A stretch of 16,306 bases of DNA from DASZVN01 sp035547055. GTDB taxonomy: Bacteria > Pseudomonadota > Alphaproteobacteria > Rhizobiales > Methylopilaceae. Every line of letters begins with the position of its first letter. Positions within the stretch are counted from its first letter, which is position 1. The position numbers were made by a program, and so were the translations under genes. The notes under the pieces are model-generated. The model saw only the letters and a list, made by a program, of their open reading frames with translations. It searched no databases and was not told the origin of the DNA. The DNA lies in the NCBI GenBank assembly GCA_035547055.1, contig DASZVN010000015.1:1-16306 (forward strand), written 5' to 3'. Below, one piece after another: positions 1 through 6,102 of this stretch.

Positions 1-155
1 TGCCCGACCTCGCTTCAGCGCTCGATCGCGCCATCGGCAAGGTGCTCGACGACGGCCTCCGCACCGCCGACATCGCGGCGCCGGGCCAGAACAGCATCTC
101 GACCGCCGAGATGGGCGGCGCCGTCATCGCCGCGCTGGAGAAGACGTTGGGGTAG
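1..155 (+). CDS. leuB: 3-isopropylmalate dehydrogenase, C-terminal end (partial)
   Basis: Only the last 50 codons are present; the gene enters from the left edge in the frame starting at base 3 and stops with TAG at 153-155. The tail reads VLDDGLRTADIA, then ISTAEMGGAVIAAL and ends EKTLG. This matches the usual C-terminus of LeuB, in which a 'GLRTADI' stretch is followed by a 'ST.EMGDAV..AL' helix. LeuB oxidatively decarboxylates 3-isopropylmalate in leucine synthesis, in the cytoplasm. The downstream neighbour asd supports the call, because leuB and asd are commonly neighbours in alphaproteobacteria. The related isocitrate or tartrate dehydrogenases share the fold, but the TAEMG ending favours LeuB. 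The catalytic region lies outside the window and cannot be checked. Confidence 0.85.
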   Translation, partial: PDLASALDRAIGKVLDDGLRTADIAAPGQNSISTAEMGGAVIAALEKTLG

Positions 156-164
156 CCTGTTCCC

Positions 165-226
165 GTAGGGTGGGCATCGGCCTGCCGATGCCCACAACGT
201 GGGCAAGCTTTGCTTGCCCACCCTAC
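165..226. repeat. Palindromic intergenic repeat, GTAGGGTGGGCA family, copy 1
   Basis: The outer inverted arms are GTAGGGTGGGCA (165-176) and TGCCCACCCTAC (215-226), a perfect 12-bp match. Inside lie two perfect hairpins: 171-181 with 184-194 (11 bp, 2-nt loop) and 199-208 with 212-221 (10 bp, loop TTT). The element sits between leuB and asd. A shorter relative with the same arms occurs at 7093-7135. It may act as an mRNA hairpin or as a leuB terminator, but there is no clear T-tract. Confidence 0.85.
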
Positions 227-314
227 AAGCTCCGAATTGCCTTTCCCGCGAAATCGCTTATCTAGCCGCGCACGGACCGGGGGCAGACGCGCCGTCGGGC
301 AGGACCAGTCGCAA

Positions 315-1340
315 ATGGGCTATCGAGTTGCCGTCGTCGGCGCCACCGGGAACGTGGGCCGCGAGATGCTGAACATCCTCGACGAGCGGGATTTCCCGGT
401 CGACGAGCTCTTCGCCGTGGCCTCCCGCCGCAGCCAGGGGGTCGAGGTCTCGTTCGGCGACGCCATCGTCAAATGCCAGGCGCTGGAGAATTTCGACTTC
501 TCGAAGACCGACATCTGCCTGATGTCGGCCGGCGGCACCGTGTCGAAGGAATGGTCGCCCCGGATCGCCGCCCAGGGCGCCATCGTGATCGATAATTCGT
601 CCGCGTGGCGCTACGATGCCGACGTGCCGCTGGTGGTGCCCGAGGTCAATCCCGAGGCGGTCGGCGCCTTCGGCAAGAAGCGCATCATCGCCAACCCGAA
701 CTGCTCGACCGCCCAGCTCGTCGTGGCGCTGAAGCCCCTGCACGACGCCGCCACGATCACACGCGTGGTGGTCTCGACCTACCAGTCGGTTTCCGGCGCG
801 GGCAAGGACGCGATGGACGAGCTCTGGGACCAGACCAAGGGCATCTACGTCAACCAGTCGCCCGAGCCGTCGAAGTTCCCCAAGCAGATCGCCTTCAACG
901 TCATTCCTCACATCGACGTCTTCATGGAGGACGGCTACACCAAGGAGGAATGGAAGATGGTGGCCGAGACCAAGAAGATCCTCGACCCGAAGATCAAGCT
1001 CACGGCGACCTGCGTGCGCGTGCCGGTGTTCGTCGGCCATTCCGAGGCGGTGAACCTCGAGTTCGAGCGGCCGATCTCGGCCGAGGAGGCGCGCGACATC
1101 CTCCGCGAGGCGCCGGGCGTGCTCGTCGTCGACAAGCGCGAGCCCGGCGGCTACGTCACCCCGATCGAGTGCGTCGGCGACTACGCCACCTTCGTCTCGC
1201 GCATCCGCGAGGACGCGACCGTCGAGAACGGCCTGTCGCTCTGGGTGGTCTCCGACAATCTCCGCAAGGGCGCCGCGCTGAACGCGGTGCAGATCGCCGA
1301 AAGCCTGGTGAACCGGGGTATGCTGCGGGCCGCGGCCTGA
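315..1340 (+). CDS. asd: Aspartate-semialdehyde dehydrogenase
   Basis: The enzyme reduces aspartyl-4-phosphate to aspartate semialdehyde with NADPH, the branch point to lysine/diaminopimelate, threonine and methionine; it is cytoplasmic. The protein is 341 residues, the usual family length. It opens with the dinucleotide-binding loop VVGATGNVG (residues 7-15). The active-site cysteine is C130 in NPNCSTAQLV. Q157 (STYQSVSGAG), R235 and H242 (RVPVFVGHSE) match the substrate-binding and catalytic positions of the family. The frame stays open upstream to base 210, but that part overlaps the repeat and lacks family similarity. The ATG at 315 gives MGYRVAVVGATG, the expected N-terminus, with a weak AGGA about 10 bases upstream. 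It follows leuB with only a repeat between them; co-transcription is possible but not shown. Confidence 0.97.
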   Translation: MGYRVAVVGATGNVGREMLNILDERDFPVDELFAVASRRSQGVEVSFGDAIVKCQALENFDFSKTDICLMSAGGTVSKEWSPRIAAQGAIVIDNSSAWRYDADVPLVVPEVNPEAVGAFGKKRIIANPNCSTAQLVVALKPLHDAATITRVVVSTYQSVSGAGKDAMDELWDQTKGIYVNQSPEPSKFPKQIAFNVIPHIDVFMEDGYTKEEWKMVAETKKILDPKIKLTATCVRVPVFVGHSEAVNLEFERPISAEEARDILREAPGVLVVDKREPGGYVTPIECVGDYATFVSRIREDATVENGLSLWVVSDNLRKGAALNAVQIAESLVNRGMLRAAA

Positions 1341-1409
1341 GTCGGCTGCAGGATCGAAGGGGCCCGGTCGCGCGTTGCCCGTGAGACCGGGATTGTGGGG
1401 AGAAATACC

Positions 1410-1706
1410 ATGCGAACCGCCCTTCTGGCGGCCGTGGAAGCCGTCAGCCTCATCGTTGCCGCGCCGGCCTTCGCCCAGGGCCTGAGCTTCCCGCTGCCGG
1501 GCGAGGGCGCGCCGCCGAGCGGCCCGACGCAGGTCGAGCCGTACCGCCCCGCGGTCTCGCCGTTCCAGACGGAGAGCCTGTCGGAGCAGTGGAACCCCAA
1601 GACCAATCCGATCCAGGGCCGCGACAACCGCGGCAACTGCAAGGACGCGGCGACCAAGCAGTCCGAGCAGTCGCCGACCCCGCCGACCTCCGTCGCCTGC
1701 TACTGA
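1410..1706 (+). CDS. Small secreted protein of unknown function
   Basis: This is a 98-residue protein that I do not recognise. The start at ATG 1410 is preceded by GGGGAG about 8 bases upstream, better than the in-frame GTG at 1395. Residues 1-22 look like a Sec signal peptide: R2, a hydrophobic stretch, and an AFA-Q cleavage site after A22. A glutamate at position 10 inside the hydrophobic part is unusual. The mature part (about 76 residues) is rich in Pro, Gln, Ser and Asn and has no predicted membrane segment. It has two cysteines, one in RGNCKDAA and one in the C-terminal SVACY, which could form a disulfide in the periplasm. It follows asd by 69 bases on the same strand. A secreted or periplasmic location is inferred from the signal peptide only. 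Confidence 0.7.
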   Translation: MRTALLAAVEAVSLIVAAPAFAQGLSFPLPGEGAPPSGPTQVEPYRPAVSPFQTESLSEQWNPKTNPIQGRDNRGNCKDAATKQSEQSPTPPTSVACY

Positions 1707-2052
1707 GGCGGCGCGTCGGAAGCCCGCTCAGGCGCGACGTCCCGCCGAGGGGCGGCCTCGCGCATTTTCCGAGCGGGCTGGGTTGCGTGTCCCCGTCAGC
1801 GCCGTAATCCCTCAGCCGGGTCGCCTGCCGCGCAGGCGATCCGATCCTCTCCCTCCGAGAGAGGAAGGAAGCGCCGCGGCCCTTCACCTCCCTCCGGCGG
1901 GGAGAGGTCGCGCCGCCCGCGAATTCGCGTGCTCACTCCGAAGGATCGCAGATCGGGCAAGCCCGATTTGCATGGGGCGACCGGGCGAGGGGCGGGGCGG
2001 CCGAGATGGAGCACGACGGCCGCATCGTGCTCCAGGCCGGACGGAAAACGCG
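1707..2052. other. Gene-free stretch with clustered short hairpins
   Basis: No convincing gene lies in these 346 bases. Several inverted repeats do: 1721-1729 with 1771-1779 (9 bp, long loop); 1821-1828 with 1832-1839 (8 bp, 3-nt loop); 1845-1851 with 1858-1864 (7 bp), part of a CCTCTCCCTC/GAGAGAGG block echoed by the CACCTCCCTCCGG...GGGGAGAGG stretch that follows; and 1948-1958 with 1961-1971 (11 bp with one G-T pair, 2-nt loop). These look like remnants of small repetitive palindromes between two converging genes. Any of them could help end transcription from either side, but none has a T-tract. Confidence 0.6.
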
Positions 2053-2379
2053 CTAGTTCCCGGCGGGCACGCGGGCCAGCACGGTGGTGTGCTGGCCGCC
2101 GGGGAGAGCGACGGTGACGAACCGGCTCTGGGCGTTGGCGGCGAACGCCTTGGCGTGAGCCCTGAGGATGCGCCCTTCCGGGCCGGCCGCCGCCAGCACC
2201 TGCTGCACGGTCGCATGGTCCTGCGCCGTGACCGGCAGGCGGTCGCCCTTCGCCGCGGCGGGCGCAACGTCGGAGATCACCGGGGTCGCGTCGGCGTGTC
2301 GCGTCTGATTGTAGAATGCGCCGCCGGCTGCGACCGCGACACCGACCACCGCTACCGTCGTCATGAAGCCGCGAATCAT
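2053..2379 (-). CDS. Small membrane-anchored or exported protein, probably stress-induced
   Basis: This 108-residue protein is not assigned to a family. The frame stays open upstream to about 3288, but the ATG at 2379 has a strong GGGAGG about 6 bases before it and starts MIRGFMTTVAVVGVAVAAGG. That is a single N-terminal hydrophobic helix (about residues 5-20), acting as a membrane anchor or uncleaved signal. The rest is a soluble Ala-rich domain of about 85 residues. It contains two helical stretches, DHATVQQVLAAAG and ILRAHAKAFAANA, and ends with a strand-rich tail (SRFVTVALPGG...VLARVP). An exact GGAAC-N16-CGTT motif lies at 2410-2434, placing transcription start about 25 bases before the ATG. 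That is the form of EcfG (general stress response sigma) promoters in alphaproteobacteria. The role is unknown; the location and stress control are inferred. Confidence 0.7.
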   Translation of the reverse strand: MIRGFMTTVAVVGVAVAAGGAFYNQTRHADATPVISDVAPAAAKGDRLPVTAQDHATVQQVLAAAGPEGRILRAHAKAFAANAQSRFVTVALPGGQHTTVLARVPAGN

Positions 2380-2409
2380 TCGGGCCTCCCGTTGTCCATC
2401 TGGCAAGTC

Positions 2410-2434
2410 AACGTGCGCGGGTCGGCTTCGTTCC
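2410..2434 (-). promoter_or_regulatory. EcfG-type (general stress response) promoter
   Basis: On the minus strand the sequence is GGAAC (2434-2430), 16 bases, then CGTT (2413-2410). It is an exact match to the GGAAC-N16/17-CGTT consensus of EcfG sigma factors, which drive the PhyR/NepR-controlled stress response in alphaproteobacteria. Its position 31 bases upstream of the 2379 start codon suits a promoter with a short leader. Function is inferred from motif and position. Confidence 0.65.
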
Positions 2435-2660
2435 ACCTGGGGATGGGCCGACGATGCCCCGCGAACCGTGCCGACACCTTGCCCAACCGCCATGAATTTT
2501 CCGAGACGGCGGAAATCGGTAAGGCTTTCCGTCTTCGGAGACCTTCCCGCGAAGCGCCCCCAAGGTGAACGTGCGCCCGGCACGTGGCGACCATCGGCCG
2601 AGCCGATGCCCGCCGCGTGCCGTGCATCGCGTGCCCCGGACGGGGGCCGGCGTCGCTGCG

Positions 2661-3167
2661 TCAGGCGGCGGCGCGACGGTTGAGGCGCGACTCGGCGATG
2701 TCCGTCAGCGCCTTGTCGGTCGCCTTCTCCTCGCCGAGGGTCTTTTCGAGCGGCGAGACCGCGGACGACAGCCCGAGTTCCTTGGCCCAGGCGATCAGCG
2801 TGCCGTAGCGGGTGATCTCGTAGTGCTCGACCGCCTGGGCCGAGGCCAGCATGGCGGCGTCGCAGACCTCGCGGTCGGCGATGTTGCCGACGACGTGCTT
2901 GGCTTCCTTGAGGATGCCGTCGATCGCCTCGCAGTCGGTGCCCGAGGCTTCCTCGCCGATGGCGCCGAACACCTGCTCCAGGCGATCGACGTGGGTGCGG
3001 GTCTCGTCGAGATGCTTCCGGAACGCCGCCTTCAGCGCCGGGTCGGATGCCTTCTCGGCCATCTCGGGCAGGTTCTTCGCGATCTGCTGCTCGGCATAGT
3101 AGATGTCCTGCAACTGCAGCCGGAACAGATCCTTCATCGATTTCACGTCTTTGGAAAACAGGCCCAT
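2661..3167 (-). CDS. DUF892 (YciE/YciF-like) ferritin-fold protein
   Basis: This is a 168-residue helical protein of the DUF892 family, the ferritin-like relatives of E. coli YciE/YciF. It opens MGLFSKDVKSMKDLF and continues LQLQDIYYAEQQI. Candidate di-metal ligands of the four-helix bundle are E26 (YYAEQQ), E55 and H59 (HLDETRTHVDRLE), and E114, H115 and E117 (AQAVEHYEITRYG). The frame is open 38 codons further upstream, but GAGGAG 6-7 bases before the ATG at 3167 and the family N-terminus fix the start. The family is associated with stress responses, though its biochemical activity is not well settled. An exact EcfG-type promoter motif lies at 3216-3240, about 49 bases before the start. The C-terminus (SRLNRRAAA) is basic, as is common in this family. 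The family call is strong; the role in metal or oxidative stress is inferred. Confidence 0.92.
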   Translation of the reverse strand: MGLFSKDVKSMKDLFRLQLQDIYYAEQQIAKNLPEMAEKASDPALKAAFRKHLDETRTHVDRLEQVFGAIGEEASGTDCEAIDGILKEAKHVVGNIADREVCDAAMLASAQAVEHYEITRYGTLIAWAKELGLSSAVSPLEKTLGEEKATDKALTDIAESRLNRRAAA

Positions 3168-3213
3168 GGTTCCGCTCCTCGCCACGCGCCGCCGCTCGGC
3201 GGCCTTCAGCAGG

Positions 3214-3240
3214 GGAACGGTGCCGCACGGGCACCGTTCC
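3214..3240. promoter_or_regulatory. Palindromic EcfG-type promoter motif upstream of DUF892 gene
   Basis: A perfect 11-bp inverted repeat (3214-3224 with 3230-3240, 5-nt loop) carries GGAAC at one end and GTTCC at the other. On the minus strand it reads GGAAC (3240-3236), 16 bases, CGTT (3219-3216), which places transcription start about 40 bases before the DUF892 start codon. By symmetry the plus strand also reads GGAAC (3214-3218), N16, CGTT (3235-3238), pointing toward the 3' side of the SWIB gene. The same palindrome could alternatively be a hairpin after the SWIB gene, but it lacks a T-tract. Confidence 0.6.
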
Positions 3241-3354
3241 ACCCTGCGGTAGAGGGCAAGGACGACCACGGCGGGCAGCACAAGGCACCCGCCCGGCCCG
3301 CGCGGCTTGGTCGCGCGCAGCCGCTATCGTGAATGACGAAACTGGGAGAAAATC

Positions 3355-3660
3355 TTACTTCAGGTGCGCGGCGAGATACTTGTTCATCTCGAACATCGTC
3401 ACCTTCTTCTTCCCGAAGATCGGCTCGAGCTTGGCGTCGGCCAAAATCTCGCGCTTGTTCTTCGGGTTCTGCAGGTCGTTCTTCTTGATGTAGTCCCAGA
3501 TCTTGCTCACGACCTGCGGGCGGGGCAGCGGCGCCGAGCCGACGATGGCCGCGAGCTCCTTGGAGGGCTGCAGCGGCTTCTGCAGCGCCGGGTTCACCGC
3601 CCGCTTGGCGGGGGCTTTCTTCGCCGCGGGCTTGCTCGCGGAACTCTTGCTGACGGCCAT
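3355..3660 (-). CDS. SWIB/MDM2-domain protein
   Basis: This is a 101-residue basic protein. Residues 1-22 form a Lys/Ala/Ser/Pro-rich tail (SKSSASKPAAKKAPAKR) like a histone or DNA-binding tail. Residues about 25-100 form a complete SWIB domain: LQPSKELAAIVG, then PRPQVVSKIWDYIKKNDLQN, KNKREILAD, LEPIFGKKKVTMFEMNKYL. SWIB is the fold of the BAF60/MDM2 family. In bacteria it occurs alone, as here, or at the end of topoisomerase I in chlamydiae. The start has GGAGG about 5 bases upstream. A role in chromosome organisation or DNA binding is inferred from the basic tail and fold; no partner is known from the sequence. It lies on the same strand as the DUF892 gene, 187 bases upstream of it, with the palindromic promoter motif between them. 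Confidence 0.93.
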   Translation of the reverse strand: MAVSKSSASKPAAKKAPAKRAVNPALQKPLQPSKELAAIVGSAPLPRPQVVSKIWDYIKKNDLQNPKNKREILADAKLEPIFGKKKVTMFEMNKYLAAHLK

Positions 3661-3751
3661 GGTGTCCTCCGATGTGGCGCGCGCGCCTTCTTGGGCGATT
3701 CACCGTGCATGGACAAGTCGTCCGACGCAATATCCGCGAAGTTTTGCGCGC

Positions 3752-3949
3752 TCAGAAATCCGAGGCGATGCCCTTGCGCTCCCAGTCGCCGTAGCGGGCG
3801 GGATCGGGTCCGGCCGGCCCCGCGACCTCGCACGGCGGCGGCGGCGCGGCGTCGCGCGCGGCGCGCCGGGTGGCGGCCTCGGCCAGCGCGCGCCGGGCCT
3901 CCGGCGTCAGCTTCTTCTTCGATGCGGCGGGACTCTTCGCTTCGACCAT
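3752..3949 (-). CDS. DUF1674 / SDHAF4-like protein (succinate dehydrogenase assembly factor family)
   Basis: This is a 65-residue protein. The C-terminal signature EVAGPAGPDPARYGDWERKG followed by IASDF (residues 41-65) is the hallmark of DUF1674, the family that contains eukaryotic SDHAF4. SDHAF4 binds the flavinylated succinate dehydrogenase subunit during complex II assembly. The N-terminal half is a charged, Ala-rich helix (KKKLTPEARRALAEAATRRAARD). The size is normal for bacterial members. It begins at ATG 3949 and is divergent from the RsmB-like gene at 4012, with 62 bases between them that must hold both promoters. A role in complex II assembly in this organism is inferred from family membership; no sdh gene is present in the window. 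Confidence 0.85.
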   Translation of the reverse strand: MVEAKSPAASKKKLTPEARRALAEAATRRAARDAAPPPPCEVAGPAGPDPARYGDWERKGIASDF

Positions 3950-4011
3950 CGCTCTCGTTCCCCGGTCCGGCCGGCTTGCCGCGGCCTCCTCGCCACGACC
4001 ATATAGGCGCG

Positions 4012-5355
4012 ATGCCGCATCAGCGCACAGGAACCGTCACGCCGGCGCCGGGCGCCCCGGGGCTCGCGCCCCGGCGGGCCGCGACCCGGCTCGTCGACGA
4101 CGTGCTTCGGCGCCGCCGTCCGCTGGAGGAAGGGCTCGAGGCGGCGGACGGGCCGCTTGCCGGGCTCGACCAGCGCGGGCGGGCGCTGGCGCGCGCCATC
4201 GCGGGGGCCACGCTGCGCCGGCTCGGCACGCTCCGGGCCGCGCTCGCGCCGCATCTCCGCAAGTCGCTCCCGGACAGGGCCGGGCATCTCGACGCGATCC
4301 TCCTGACCGGGGCGGCCCAGCTTCTCCTCCTCGGCGTGCCCGACCATGCCGCAGTGGCCCTCGCGGTCGCGCAGGCGCGGGCATCGAAGCCGACCGCGCC
4401 GTTCGCCGCGCTGGTCAACGCCGTCCTGCGCAACCTCGCCCGCGACCGCGACGGCGGCCGCCTGCCGCCGGACGATCCGCTCGCCGACCAGCCGGACTGG
4501 CTGCGCGAGCGCCGGATCGCCGCCTACGGCGCCGCGGCCGCGGCGGCGATGGCCGCGGCGGAGCGCCACGAACCGGCACTCGACCTCACCGTCAAGTCGG
4601 CGCCGGAACTCTGGGCGACGAGGCTCGACGGCGTCGTGCTGCCCGCAGGCACCGTCCGGGCGGTGGCGCACGGGCCGGTGCCCGGTCTTCCCGGCTTCGC
4701 CGAGGGCGCCTGGTGGGTGCAGGATGCCGCCGCGGCGCTGCCGGCGCGGCTCCTCGGCGAGGTCGCCGGCACGCGGGTCGCCGATCTCTGCGCCGCGCCG
4801 GGCGGCAAGACCGCCCAGCTCGCGGCCGCCGGCGCCGCCGTCGTCGCGGTCGACCGTTCGGCCGCCCGCCTCGCGCGTCTCGACGAGAACCTCGCGCGCC
4901 TGCATCTGTCGGCCGAGACCGTGGTCGCCGACGCGGCCGAATGGCGCGGCGGGCCGTTCGATGCCGTCCTGCTCGATGCGCCCTGCAGCGCCACCGGCAC
5001 CATCCGCCGCCATCCCGACGTCGCGTGGCTGAAGCGGCCGGAGGACGTCGCCGCGCTCGCCGCGGTGCAGGCGCGCCTGCTCGACGCCGCGGTCAGCCTG
5101 CTGAAGCCGGGCGGCACGCTGGTCTACGCCACCTGCTCGCTGGAGCCGGAGGAGGGCGAGGCCCAGGTCGCGGCGCTCCTCTCGCGCATGCCGGGCCTCG
5201 CGCGCCGTTCGATCGTGCCGGGCGAGGCCGGCATCCCGGCCGGGTGGATCAACCATGCGGGCGAGCTCCGCACCCTGCCGCACCATCTCCCGGCCGGCGA
5301 CCCGCGCATGGCCGGCCTCGACGGCTTCTTCGCCGCCCGGCTGGTGAAGGACTAG
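4012..5355 (+). CDS. rsmB: RsmB-family 16S rRNA (cytosine-C5) methyltransferase
   Basis: This 447-residue enzyme belongs to the SAM-dependent RNA m5C methyltransferases (Sun/Fmu family; E. coli RsmB methylates C967 of 16S rRNA). Residues about 20-145 form the NusB-like RNA-binding domain (ALVNAVLRNLAR). The Rossmann domain has the SAM loop ADLCAAPGGKTAQL (257-270), an acidic residue at the end of the second strand (VVAVDRS, D281), motif IV LLDAPCSATGTIRRHPDVAW with C325, and motif VI LVYATCSLEPEEGE with the nucleophile C375. Both catalytic cysteines are present. The frame is open far upstream across the SWIB and DUF1674 region, but the family N-terminus and the end of the DUF1674 gene support the ATG at 4012. 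It could be an RsmB-like paralogue with another target, which the sequence does not settle. Confidence 0.92.
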   Translation: MPHQRTGTVTPAPGAPGLAPRRAATRLVDDVLRRRRPLEEGLEAADGPLAGLDQRGRALARAIAGATLRRLGTLRAALAPHLRKSLPDRAGHLDAILLTGAAQLLLLGVPDHAAVALAVAQARASKPTAPFAALVNAVLRNLARDRDGGRLPPDDPLADQPDWLRERRIAAYGAAAAAAMAAAERHEPALDLTVKSAPELWATRLDGVVLPAGTVRAVAHGPVPGLPGFAEGAWWVQDAAAALPARLLGEVAGTRVADLCAAPGGKTAQLAAAGAAVVAVDRSAARLARLDENLARLHLSAETVVADAAEWRGGPFDAVLLDAPCSATGTIRRHPDVAWLKRPEDVAALAAVQARLLDAAVSLLKPGGTLVYATCSLEPEEGEAQVAALLSRMPGLARRSIVPGEAGIPAGWINHAGELRTLPHHLPAGDPRMAGLDGFFAARLVKD

Positions 5356-5370
5356 CGGAACGTTCGGCCC

Positions 5371-5441
5371 GTCATGGCCGGGCTTGTCCGGGCCATGACG
5401 GTTCGCGCTGCCGAAAGCTCGTGGATGCCCGGCCCAGGGCC
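5371..5441. repeat. Composite palindromic repeat, copy A (degenerate)
   Basis: CCGTCATGGCC (5369-5379) pairs with GGCCATGACGG (5391-5401). It is followed after a short gap by a degraded second arm starting CGTGGATGCCCGGCC at about 5420. It shares the GTCATG...CCGG...CGTGGATG...CCGG pattern with the elements at 9844, 12219 and 13221. It lies directly after the rsmB-like gene and may serve as its 3' hairpin. Confidence 0.75.
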
Positions 5442-5457
5442 GCGCAGACCGAAGGCG

Positions 5458-5478
5458 TTAACCTTAACAATCGGTAAA
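5458..5478. promoter_or_regulatory. CtrA-like AT-rich site upstream of PilZ gene
   Basis: An unusually AT-rich patch in a GC-rich background reads GTTAACCTTAAC, then TAAA after 7 bases. TTAA at 5464-5467 followed by N7 and TAAA at 5475-5478 is one mismatch from the TTAA-N7-TTAA box of the alphaproteobacterial cell-cycle regulator CtrA; a further TTAA lies at 5458-5461. It is about 80-100 bases upstream of the PilZ start. Binding is inferred. Confidence 0.4.
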
Positions 5479-5559
5479 TTCACCAGAATGCAATTTGCGC
5501 GTGTCCGCGCGCGCGCCGCGCACTAACGTCCCCTCTGCGGCACGAATGAGGGTTCAGCG

Positions 5560-5916
5560 ATGCTTGAAAGGCGCAAGCACGGCCGCATGCGCAGCTATCT
5601 CGGCGGCCGGATCAGCTACGGCAACGGCTCGTGCGTGGTGAATTGCCTGGTCCGCAACTATGCGGAGGAGGGGGCGCTGCTCGACCTTTCCAGCACCGGG
5701 ACCATGCCGAGCGATTTCGATCTCGACATCGTCCGCAAGGACGTCCGGGTCCATGCGCGGATGGCGTGGCGCACCGCCGACCGCATGGGCGTGCGCTTCG
5801 TCGCCGCCACCGAGGCTGCCCCCATTCCGTTCGGCGTCGGCCGTCGCCTCCGCGAGCTCGAGAGCGCCAACGACGCCCTCCGCCGCCGCCTCGGCCAGCT
5901 CGGCGCCTACGAATGA
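5560..5916 (+). CDS. PilZ-type domain protein (putative c-di-GMP-responsive)
   Basis: This is a 118-residue protein built as one PilZ-like beta-barrel plus a C-terminal helix. The N-terminus MLERRKHGRMRS contains the RxxxR motif (R5-R9), which in PilZ domains binds cyclic di-GMP. The second motif, usually (D/N)xSxxG, appears as NYAEEG (33-38), so its serine is replaced by alanine. Later strands (DLDIVRKDVRVHARMAWRT...RMGVRFV) match the family's 'A.V.W....RMGV.F' ending. Residues about 94-112 form a charged coiled-coil-like helix (RLRELESANDALRRRLGQL). Nucleotide binding may be weakened. It overlaps the next gene by ATGA at 5913-5916, so the two are likely translationally coupled. A CtrA-like site upstream suggests cell-cycle or motility-linked control, which is an inference. 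Confidence 0.8.
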   Translation: MLERRKHGRMRSYLGGRISYGNGSCVVNCLVRNYAEEGALLDLSSTGTMPSDFDLDIVRKDVRVHARMAWRTADRMGVRFVAATEAAPIPFGVGRRLRELESANDALRRRLGQLGAYE

Positions 5917-6101
5917 TCGCCGCCGCCGGCACCTGCCTCAGGATTGCGCTCGGCGGCCTCGTCCTCGTCTGCGCCGCGCTCTATGCGCTGAACGTCTATG
6001 CCGGCGGCCTCGCCTGCGCGGTGACGCCCGACGCCCGCGTGCTCGACAGCATCATGACGGCCGAGCGCAGCCTCGTCGGCGCTTTCCGCAGCCTGCCGTG
6101 A
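5913..6101 (+). CDS. 62-residue single-pass membrane microprotein
   Basis: The start codon overlaps the stop of the PilZ-type gene (ATGA), a layout typical of translational coupling. The protein opens MIAAAGTCLRIALGGLVLVC and continues AALYALNVYAGG, one transmembrane helix or signal anchor at about residues 8-29. A short tail follows with a single cysteine (GLACAV) and an amphipathic C-terminal helix (DSIMTAERSLVGAFRSLP). I do not recognise a family. The gene could be an inner-membrane partner of the PilZ protein, which is inference from coupling only. Its stop at 6099-6101 leaves one base before the stop of the convergent dioxygenase gene, so no separate terminator fits between them. Confidence 0.6.
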   Translation: MIAAAGTCLRIALGGLVLVCAALYALNVYAGGLACAVTPDARVLDSIMTAERSLVGAFRSLP

Positions 6102-6102
6102 C

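Noticed and set aside
3214..3240. The palindrome as a Rho-independent terminator of the SWIB gene
   Set aside because: No T-tract follows on the minus strand, and the exact sigma-factor spacing favours a promoter. A dual role is not excluded.
3364..4011. Upstream extension of the RsmB-like frame by 216 codons
   Set aside because: It runs antisense through the SWIB and DUF1674 genes, is Arg-rich and low in complexity, and lacks any NusB/RsmB similarity. High GC leaves stop-free frames by chance.
5357..5381. GGAAC at 5357 as another EcfG promoter before the PilZ gene
   Set aside because: No CGTT follows at 16 or 17 bases, and the position is too far from the start codon.
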